IMG/VR virus record: IMGVR_UViG_3300042879_000273
Span: 1-20,105 of that record
DNA from: a virus
Direction: 5' to 3' (one strand)
DNA length: 20,105 nucleotides
The position numbers and the translations under genes were made by a program. The notes under the pieces are model-generated. The model saw only the letters and a list, made by a program, of their open reading frames with translations, did not search any database and was not told the DNA's origin. This document shows positions 15,008 through 20,105 of this stretch, piece by piece; the first letter of the stretch is position 1; every line of letters starts with the position of its first letter.

Positions 15008-15428
15008 TGGTTTTCTCTGCGACCTTGTACAGTCTTACTGTATCTAGACTATTGCGCTTCTTCCTAGACCATTGCTTTAGTGTTTCTACGTCCTTTGCAT
15101 CACAGCATTCAAAGCCGTGTTTTTTACACCAGTCCTCGTATGTCGTGGGGGAGTTCTTGTGTAGCTTGTTCTTCTTGTTTCCAAAGACAAAGTGGACATT
15201 GAGGTCGGGATAATTGTACTTGAGCAGTAGATGCTTCTTCCTGTCTTGTGCAGTGAAGTATCCCTTCACCTCAATAAGGACATCGTTGCCCAGTACAAAG
15301 TCTGGAGTGTACTTATGGTCTTCTGGAATAGTGCTGTAGAGGATCTTGATTGGTTCAAACTTGGCATCGATACCATTGGATGCTAATGTGGCACTTACCT
15401 TCTTCTCAAGTCCAGATCTGAAGTTCAT
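14952..15428 (-). CDS. T7-type endonuclease I (Holliday junction resolvase, gp3-like)
   Basis: A 158-residue nuclease that resolves branched DNA and, in T7, also helps degrade host DNA. The catalytic set of T7 endonuclease I (Glu20, Asp55, Glu65, Lys67) is present with the same spacing: Glu8 in FRSGLE, Asp43 in YTPDF, Glu53 and Lys55 in IEVKG. Further matching pieces are DRKKHLLL (62-69), NVHFVFGN and SPTTYEDWCKKHGF. The tail past residue 135 is very basic (EKKRKPSKPRR) and extends beyond the T7 protein. The start overlaps the stop of the Cas4-like nuclease gene as ATGA, and AGGAG lies 11 bases upstream. Confidence 0.93.
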   Translation of the reverse strand: MNFRSGLEKKVSATLASNGIDAKFEPIKILYSTIPEDHKYTPDFVLGNDVLIEVKGYFTAQDRKKHLLLKYNYPDLNVHFVFGNKKNKLHKNSPTTYEDWCKKHGFECCDAKDVETLKQWSRKKRNSLDTVRLYKVAEKTNGREKKRKPSKPRRSTKT

Positions 15429-16291
15429 GTTTCAAAGATCTCCTCTACGTCAGGAGTGCTTGCCACACTAGTGAGATAGCGAACACCATTGCTGTACTTG
15501 AAGGCTCGGAGACCGGCACCGTTGTTAGAAGATGACCAGCAGTGCTTCTTGAAGTCGCAGAAAGAACATGCTGTTGCAAGCTTCATGTTTCCACTCTTGC
15601 CATCCGGTACTGGGTCATGGCAGTGCTTTGGCGGTACTGGAATGTCAACAATGCGCTTTAGGTCTACAATCCTCTTTGAAGGATCGATACGCTCACGCTT
15701 GTGGACTTCGTGGAAGTGGATCTCTCCAGAGACCTTGTCGATTGCCACGAAGCCAGCACGATCATGCTTCCCAGCAAACGCATAGGACGAGATCTGGGCA
15801 ATGTACCCAAATGGATCGTCCATAGACAGAGAACCATCCTTGAACTTCTTGAAGCTGTGTGGTGAGGCAGACTTGAAGTCTACTAGCGTCCCATCGACAA
15901 CAGCGTCTTGGTGGCCTACTACACCTTCAACTGAAAGCTCATCCTGCTGCTCAGTTACATCGTGTCCTGAAAGCTTTGAGAGCAGGACTAGAAGATGCTC
16001 AAGGATATCTCCGTACAGGAACTTGATATGTGTAGGCTTTGTCAGCGGTTCCTTTGGTGCACCGTTTAGTTCATACCAGATCTTCCTATCCGGTTGACCA
16101 ACCATAGACAGTCGAAGATATGGCGCGCTCCTCTTACGAGTAAGAGAGGAGATGACAGAAGCTCGGACCCCTTCTAGGAATGCGTCGATTGCCTTATCGT
16201 CAATCTGCACATCGTTGCTCTCGTCAAACAGACTGTAGATGTCTTCGACAAGAGTATCGATAGTCTTCTTGTTGTTGTAAGCTTCTGTCAT
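15425..16291 (-). CDS. Cas4/RecB-like PD-(D/E)XK nuclease with a putative Fe-S cluster
   Basis: A 288-residue nuclease. The core motifs are Glu98 (GDILEHL), GHQD at 126-129 giving Asp129, VDFKS giving Asp138-x-Lys140, and a Gln166...Tyr170 pair (AQISSY). This is the order seen in RecB, Cas4 and phage exonucleases. Four cysteines follow: Cys224, then Cys242-x2-Cys245-x5-Cys251. The last three have the Cas4/AddB spacing that binds a 4Fe-4S cluster, with Cys224 as the possible fourth ligand. In Cas4 the fourth ligand is usually N-terminal, so this arrangement is slightly different. It sits beside endonuclease I and may fill the T7 gp6 exonuclease place in recombination and host DNA breakdown (inference). 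Confidence 0.8.
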   Translation of the reverse strand: MTEAYNNKKTIDTLVEDIYSLFDESNDVQIDDKAIDAFLEGVRASVISSLTRKRSAPYLRLSMVGQPDRKIWYELNGAPKEPLTKPTHIKFLYGDILEHLLVLLSKLSGHDVTEQQDELSVEGVVGHQDAVVDGTLVDFKSASPHSFKKFKDGSLSMDDPFGYIAQISSYAFAGKHDRAGFVAIDKVSGEIHFHEVHKRERIDPSKRIVDLKRIVDIPVPPKHCHDPVPDGKSGNMKLATACSFCDFKKHCWSSSNNGAGLRAFKYSNGVRYLTSVASTPDVEEIFET

Positions 16292-16303
16292 CTCAAAGAA
16301 TCC

Positions 16304-16585
16304 TTAAGCTGCCTGTCGAGTCATCGACGTTGGATTATTGATCTCGTGATCAAGCTTAAGATACGAAAGCTTGATGCGAGCCTGTTCCGGATTCACAAGC
16401 TTGTAGCGAGTGTACCTCTCTCCGGTATCTGACTTTGCATTTACCGTCAGGATCTCTACACCCCATTGACGGAGACGAGAGATCGTGGCAGTTAGGTTCT
16501 CACATAGACCCTTCTCGATTGCCGTCTTGCGCGTAACTCGATTGCGACGAAGAAGTGCCATTAGAACTCGGATCTCGTTAGTCAT
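16304..16585 (-). CDS. Helix-turn-helix DNA-binding protein
   Basis: A 93-residue protein with a winged-helix look: helix 1 (IRVLMALLRRN), helices 2-3 (VTRKTAIEKG and LTATISRLRQWGVEI) and a two-strand wing (LTVNAKSDTGERYTRYKLV). It resembles small phage HTH proteins that remodel or regulate. The ATG at 16585 is chosen because AAGGAG (16596-16601) lies 10 bases upstream. A longer frame up to 16666 would run over this site and over a small ORF. It follows the SSB and precedes the Cas4-like nuclease. Regulator or recombination accessory cannot be told from sequence. Confidence 0.72.
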   Translation of the reverse strand: MTNEIRVLMALLRRNRVTRKTAIEKGLCENLTATISRLRQWGVEILTVNAKSDTGERYTRYKLVNPEQARIKLSYLKLDHEINNPTSMTRQAA

Positions 16586-16676
16586 TTGAACTTCTCTCCT
16601 TTTGTATGTATATTTCATTTGCTTGTGCCAGTCGGTCCCTCTCCACACCCGACAAGCGAATGTCATCCAACGTCAT
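16578..16676 (-). CDS. Possible 32-residue small protein
   Basis: A short ORF starting MTLDDIRLSGVERDRL and ending in SSND. AAGGGG (16682-16687) lies 5 bases before the ATG, and its stop overlaps the start of the HTH gene by 8 bases, as in coupled translation. The peptide is charged and helix-like. It fills the only gap between the SSB and HTH genes. I do not recognise it. It could be a leader peptide for the HTH gene or a real small protein. Confidence 0.45.
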   Translation of the reverse strand: MTLDDIRLSGVERDRLAQANEIYIQKERSSND

Positions 16677-16701
16677 GATGACCCCTTGTGTGCGCTACTT
16701 A

Positions 16702-17199
16702 TCAGAACGGAATGTCATCGGCCACAGCGGCTGAATCCTTCTTCGCACCAACGGTATAACCACCGTCAATGACATCAAAGCCGTCGTTCTTGCCGCCACC
16801 GTATGGCACAAGCTCCACAACCTGAACCTTGACTAGGTCAGCAGAGCGACCCTTCTTGCCACGAACGGTGTACTCGTATGGCTGGTACTTGACGTTGACT
16901 ACGCTGCCATTGCCAATCAGGTCCCCGTTCCAAGGGTTCTTGGCTGCGTCGATGACCTCTGGAGCCTGACGAGGCGAACCATCACGCTTGGTGACCTTGC
17001 GCTTGATGGTTACGAAGTCACCACGGTTGTCGTTCTTGTTCTTGATGACAAGACCATCTGCGGCAGCCTTCTTCTTGTTTGCCTCGTCAAGAGAGACATC
17101 AAGAGACCAGCACGGCTCAAACGTAGTGTTTGGGGTAATAAGCGAAGCCCAATGAGCCTTGCCAGAGATGATCGTGTACTTGTTGTTGGTAGTAGCCAT
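16702..17199 (-). CDS. ssb: Single-stranded DNA binding protein (gp2.5-like)
   Basis: A 165-residue protein expected to coat single-stranded DNA at the replication fork. Beta-rich segments fit an OB fold (KYTIISGKAHWASL, WSLDVSLD, GDFVTIKRKV, GSVVNVKYQPYEY, LVKVQVVELVPY). The tail is acidic and ends ADDIPF, the tip that lets SSBs contact polymerase and helicase. AAGGAG at 17208-17213 is 8 bases before the ATG at 17199. An in-frame start at 17229 would read through this site, so I reject it. It lies among the polymerase and nuclease genes. Confidence 0.88.
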   Translation of the reverse strand: MATTNNKYTIISGKAHWASLITPNTTFEPCWSLDVSLDEANKKKAAADGLVIKNKNDNRGDFVTIKRKVTKRDGSPRQAPEVIDAAKNPWNGDLIGNGSVVNVKYQPYEYTVRGKKGRSADLVKVQVVELVPYGGGKNDGFDVIDGGYTVGAKKDSAAVADDIPF

Positions 17200-17225
17200 T
17201 TCCTTATCTCCTTCTGAAACATATG

Positions 17226-17248
17226 CCAAGCCAAGTAATCTTGGTTGG
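17226..17248 (-). promoter_or_regulatory. Hairpin in the leader of the SSB gene
   Basis: In the minus-strand RNA, CCAACCAAG and CTTGGCTTGG pair around an ATTA loop with one bulged base. It lies 12 bases upstream of the AAGGAG site, in the 61-base gap between two genes. It may stabilise or tune the highly needed SSB message. No T-run follows, so it is not a terminator. Confidence 0.35.
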
Positions 17249-17260
17249 ATTGATACTCTA

Positions 17261-17791
17261 TCAAGTCGGCTTTAGACTGTCAAGAGCTTTCTTCGCATCA
17301 AGTAGATCCCTCATGTCCTTTAGCTGACTGATCTTTACGTTATACATGTCAGTCTTGGCTGTAAAGTTGTTTGAAGGATCAAGTTCACCCTTCTTTATGA
17401 ACTGTGCTGCATCAAAGTACTCCTTTTTTGGAAGATATCCGAGAAGCCATCCGACAGAGAGATCGGACTTCACGCGAGTGAAGACGTAGTAGGTACACTT
17501 CTGCTTGATGTTGAATGCGGATATGGTGCAGTCGTAATCAAGCTTTGGAGGCCAACCAGTCTTCTTTGTCTTTACATCAATGGACTCTCCATTTGGTAGT
17601 TCCATGTCGTAGTCGTAGGAGTGCCTTAGAGACACGCCAACGAAGTCAGCTACTAGAAGTTCACCAATGAACCCGTAGATATTGCCGCCGCCTTGCATGA
17701 TTGAGTTCTTGATCACTCCCATTTCATCGGAGTAGATGCGGGCTTTTGCAATCATGTCTATCGGGATCTTGGTTTCAATTATCTCGGGCAT
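17261..17791 (-). CDS. PD-(D/E)XK nuclease-like phage protein
   Basis: A 176-residue protein. Residues 36-77 read GNIYGFIGELLVADF, then YDYD, then IDVKTK. Glu44, Asp60 or Asp62, Asp72 and Lys74 fit the E...D...(D/E)-x-K active site of restriction-like nucleases. The later part has YYVFTRV, WLLGYLPKKEYFDAAQF and a NNF...YN element, a pattern I associate with uncharacterised proteins of T4-like and T7-like marine phages. AAGGAG lies 9 bases before the ATG. It sits between polymerase and SSB genes, so a DNA-processing role is likely, but its substrate is unknown. Confidence 0.65.
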   Translation of the reverse strand: MPEIIETKIPIDMIAKARIYSDEMGVIKNSIMQGGGNIYGFIGELLVADFVGVSLRHSYDYDMELPNGESIDVKTKKTGWPPKLDYDCTISAFNIKQKCTYYVFTRVKSDLSVGWLLGYLPKKEYFDAAQFIKKGELDPSNNFTAKTDMYNVKISQLKDMRDLLDAKKALDSLKPT

Positions 17792-17805
17792 TTGCCTTTA
17801 CTCCT

Positions 17806-19527
17806 TTAGTGTGTCTCGCACCAGTTCTTACCGATCTTGTACTCTGAGGCTAGCTTGCACCTTACGCCCAAGCTGTCTTGAGTCGCTGACATGGCAATCT
17901 TTGTCATGTTGCCAAAGCTTTCCGCGTGTTCTGTTAGAACGTCATGCTGGTACTCGTCGTGGATAGACGCCACAAGCTTGGCGTCAAGATTGTTCAAGGC
18001 CACCATGTCTCTGATATGGGCGAGCCAGCTCTTGCAGATGACTGCTCCGGCCCCTTGGATTAGAAGGTTGAAGGCGGCGTGAGGTTCCCTGACAATCAGT
18101 CGTCTGCCGTCAAGACCGATAAGATAACCTCTCTTGGCTGCAATGTCAACACGTTTGCGTAGCGTAGCTAGAGCAGGGACGTTTCTCAGGAACTGCTCAA
18201 TCAGTTCAAGTCCAACCTTTGCGTCTCCTCCAACGATGGATCCGATCTTGGCAGGACCGGCACCGTAGATGAATGCGTAGATAAACGTCTTTGCTTGGTC
18301 TCTTGTCTCAAGTCCAGCAGCCTTCTGATTAGCTGTGTGTACGTCTCCTTCGACTACTTCCTTTGCGAATGCTGGGTCGTTAAGGTAGTGAGCCAATGCC
18401 CTTAGCTCAAGCGACGAAGCATCGCATCCAACGAGAGAGCGAGAAGGAGAACTAGCTGTCCAACACTCTCTGGATTCCTTGCCGTAAGGAGAATAGGAGG
18501 CAGGAACTTGGGCAACATTAGGAGAGTGGTGTGCCATTCTCCCACTGATTGCCCTAAGCGTAAGTACGCTACCGTGAACCTTCTCGTCGTCATCGACAAC
18601 ATCAAGCCAAGACTGAACCTTAGCAAGTCGATTTTGAATGAGAAGGAACTCGTATATGAGTTGGGCTTCCTTGATTTGAACATCTTTGAGTACTGCCTCA
18701 TCTACAGTTGGATGACCAGTTTCAGTAAACTTCTCAGGCTTCCAGCCCTTCATCATCAAGTGTCGTGCTATCTGATGTCTGGAAGACATGTTGAACTGCT
18801 GGTACCCGATTACCGAGTGGTCACCAGCTACAATTGATTTGTCTTCAAGGTGATTGAGACCAACAGACGAAAGAGATCCATCCTTCTTCAGTCGGAGTGT
18901 GTAGTCCTTCACGAAGGATGGTAGTGGCTTGAATACCTCTTGGACTTCTCTCTCAATCTCATTTGACTTGTCCTGTAGACGAGCAGCAAAGCACATGGCT
19001 TTCTTGACATCAAGCCTGAAGCCATAGCTTTCCTGCTCGTCAATGATCTCTCGTATCCTGTACTCAAGGTCAATGCTTCTCCTGCTGATCTTCTTCATCT
19101 CTGGAAGTAGACACATCCAGACCTTGAACGTCAACTCTACATCGTTTATGCAGTACTTAAGCATCTCGTCAGAAAACTTGGAGAAGTCATTAAAGTCTGA
19201 CTTTGGGTAGTTCAGTCGCTTGCCCCAAGATTCAAGGCTATGTCCACCATCCCTAGCAGGATTGAGTAGCTGGCTAAGGATGAGAGTGTCTTCGATTGAC
19301 TTCAGGTTGATTGCTGTACCGACAAGCTTGTTGAGTGCTGGAGCATCAAACGAGATGATGTTGTGCCCTATGAACTTGGTGACTAAGGATGCAAACTTAG
19401 GGAAGTCGGTAAGGCACTCGCCTTCAGACCAGTGCCTTACCTCCCCAGTCTTGATGTCCTTCACTACGATGCAGTGGATGACCGTAGGTTGAAGGCTGTC
19501 TGCTTCGATGTCGATGATGCATTCCAT
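17806..19527 (-). CDS. polA: DNA polymerase, family A with 3'-5' exonuclease (T7 type)
   Basis: A 573-residue replicative polymerase. The proofreading domain has Asp6 and Glu8 (IDIEAD), Asp61 (GHNIISFDAP) and Asp129 (YCINDVEL). The polymerase domain has motif A GCDASSLELR (Asp369), motif B R-x3-K-x3-Y-x3-YG at 409-422, and motif C SIHDE (Asp524, Glu525). Tyr417 sits at the place of E. coli Phe762 and T7 Tyr526. It is shorter than T7 polymerase (704 residues), yet all motifs are present. AAGGG (19534-19538) lies 6 bases before the ATG at 19527, so an in-frame TTG at 19533 is not the start. Two hairpins separate it from the MazG-like gene. Confidence 0.95.
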   Translation of the reverse strand: MECIIDIEADSLQPTVIHCIVVKDIKTGEVRHWSEGECLTDFPKFASLVTKFIGHNIISFDAPALNKLVGTAINLKSIEDTLILSQLLNPARDGGHSLESWGKRLNYPKSDFNDFSKFSDEMLKYCINDVELTFKVWMCLLPEMKKISRRSIDLEYRIREIIDEQESYGFRLDVKKAMCFAARLQDKSNEIEREVQEVFKPLPSFVKDYTLRLKKDGSLSSVGLNHLEDKSIVAGDHSVIGYQQFNMSSRHQIARHLMMKGWKPEKFTETGHPTVDEAVLKDVQIKEAQLIYEFLLIQNRLAKVQSWLDVVDDDEKVHGSVLTLRAISGRMAHHSPNVAQVPASYSPYGKESRECWTASSPSRSLVGCDASSLELRALAHYLNDPAFAKEVVEGDVHTANQKAAGLETRDQAKTFIYAFIYGAGPAKIGSIVGGDAKVGLELIEQFLRNVPALATLRKRVDIAAKRGYLIGLDGRRLIVREPHAAFNLLIQGAGAVICKSWLAHIRDMVALNNLDAKLVASIHDEYQHDVLTEHAESFGNMTKIAMSATQDSLGVRCKLASEYKIGKNWCETH

Positions 19528-19550
19528 GCCCAACCCTTCTTCAAGCTTAA

Positions 19551-19588
19551 GCGCCGCTAGTTGCGGCAGCGGTTAATTTCTATTAACC
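19551..19588 (-). promoter_or_regulatory. Two adjacent hairpins between the MazG-like gene and polA
   Basis: In the minus-strand RNA a 7-bp stem GGTTAAT/ATTAACC (19588-19582, 19577-19571) includes the MazG-like stop codon. It is followed by a G/C-rich stem GCCGC/GCGGC with loop AACTA inside 19551-19570. No T-run follows. The pair may protect or space the polA message, or weaken read-through. Confidence 0.5.
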
Positions 19589-19984
19589 AACAATCTTACG
19601 AATGTCGGGAGCCATGTAGTTTGGTCCCTTCACTACCTTTCCATCATCACGGTAAACTGGCCTACCATCGTTGCCAAGCTTTGAGAGGTTGGAATTATGG
19701 ACCTCTTCAAAGCATTTGTCAAGATCAATGCCGAATGCGTGACCGGCACCGTAGACGACATACAACAGGTCTGTAAGTTCCTTGGCTAGATTGCGAAGCT
19801 TTGGTGGATTGTCGCTTGACTCAAGTAAGTCAAGAAACTCTGCTCCAAGTTCTCCAGCTTCTTCTGCAATCAATACCATTCGTAGGTTAATAAGTCTTTT
19901 GTCAACTGTGTTCATTGGAGATGTCTTTACATCTTGTCCCATGCATCGCATGAACTCTCCAACTTTCTGGAAATTAGTTTGCAT
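19583..19984 (-). CDS. MazG-like nucleotide pyrophosphohydrolase
   Basis: A 133-residue all-helical NTP pyrophosphatase. The metal-binding pattern E-E-x-x-E (Glu41, 42, 45) followed by E-x-x-D (Glu69, Asp72) is clear. The tail SNLSKLGNDGRPVYRDDGK and then KGPNY matches the phage branch related to phosphoribosyl-ATP pyrophosphohydrolase. Such enzymes clear non-standard or excess nucleotides, or in some models affect (p)ppGpp. AGGAGG at 19993-19998 is 8 bases before the ATG at 19984. A longer frame to 20071 would overlap the upstream gene, so I reject it. It fits with the reductase as nucleotide-pool control. Confidence 0.88.
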   Translation of the reverse strand: MQTNFQKVGEFMRCMGQDVKTSPMNTVDKRLINLRMVLIAEEAGELGAEFLDLLESSDNPPKLRNLAKELTDLLYVVYGAGHAFGIDLDKCFEEVHNSNLSKLGNDGRPVYRDDGKVVKGPNYMAPDIRKIVG

Positions 19985-20003
19985 GTCTAGCTCCTCCTGT
20001 CTG

Positions 20004-20105
20004 TTAGATGTCGATGTCATTGCTAGTAGACGCCTTCTCTGTGTCACTGTCCCCAAGGTTCTCAACCTCATGAAGTCGTCCCGTTTCCTTGTTGAAGAAT
20101 AGATG
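20004..20105 (-). CDS. C-terminal end of a probable T7 gp4-like helicase (partial)
   Basis: An open frame enters at the window edge and stops at 20004, giving 33 residues. It begins LFFNKETGRLHEVENLG and ends in an acidic, polar tail. T7 gp4 primase-helicase ends with the same layout: an Asn-Lys-Glu-Thr-Gly strand and then an acidic tail that contacts the polymerase. The place ahead of the MazG-like and polA genes agrees. With so few residues the call is tentative. Confidence 0.5.
   Translation of the reverse strand, partial: HLFFNKETGRLHEVENLGDSDTEKASTSNDIDI

Noticed and set aside
16586-16666. Longer start for the HTH protein
   Set aside because: It reads through a good AAGGAG site and gives an odd Trp/Arg-rich stretch. 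The ATG at 16585 has proper spacing.
17200-17229. Longer start for the SSB
   Set aside because: It would place AAGGAG inside the gene; the ATG at 17199 begins a typical SSB N-terminus.
19985-20071. Longer start for the MazG-like protein
   Set aside because: It overlaps the upstream gene end in another frame, and AGGAGG points clearly to the ATG at 19984.

Overview
The window is a piece of a lytic, tailed double-stranded DNA phage, most likely a podovirus with T7-like replication and core genes. I see no bacterial housekeeping genes, rRNA, tRNA, CRISPR array or insertion sequence. The combination of a T7-type DNA polymerase, T7-type endonuclease I, a monomeric cobalamin-dependent ribonucleotide reductase and a phage Hsp20 suggests an aquatic proteobacterial host. 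It recalls the cobavirus/Zobellviridae kind of roseophage, but that placement is inference. No phage RNA polymerase gene is present in the window.

Layout: two gene blocks face each other and meet near 7810. The plus-strand block (1-7809) is late and structural: the end of an acetyltransferase-like small protein, a 764-residue and a 1388-residue virion (DNA-ejection type) protein, an M15 peptidase endolysin, and a holin-like membrane protein. The minus-strand block (20105 down to 7817) is replication and accessory: the C-terminal tail of a probable gp4-like helicase, a MazG-like nucleotide pyrophosphohydrolase, DNA polymerase A, a PD-(D/E)XK-like protein, a single-stranded DNA binding protein, a tiny ORF, a helix-turn-helix protein, a Cas4/RecB-like nuclease with four cysteines, endonuclease I, an unknown protein and a DUF3310-like protein, closed by a strong hairpin terminator. 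Then come the ribonucleotide reductase, an Hsp20 gene with its own sigma70-like promoter, a glycosyltransferase, a three-domain glycosyltransferase/methyltransferase/DUF115 fusion, and a terminase small subunit.

How they fit together: the helicase, polymerase, SSB and nucleases would replicate and recombine the phage DNA. The Cas4-like nuclease and endonuclease I could also help degrade host DNA. The reductase and MazG-like enzyme would supply and tune the nucleotide pool. The terminase small subunit would start packaging, the two large proteins would sit in the virion and help eject DNA, and the endolysin and holin would lyse the cell. The glycosyltransferase pair is the least explained part. 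It sits between stress/nucleotide genes and the packaging gene, is translationally coupled, and carries a fresh 33-bp tandem duplication at the gene junction.

Genes are tightly packed. The few gaps (about 55-130 bases) on the minus strand hold clear inverted repeats. No gene-free stretch exceeds 300 bases.
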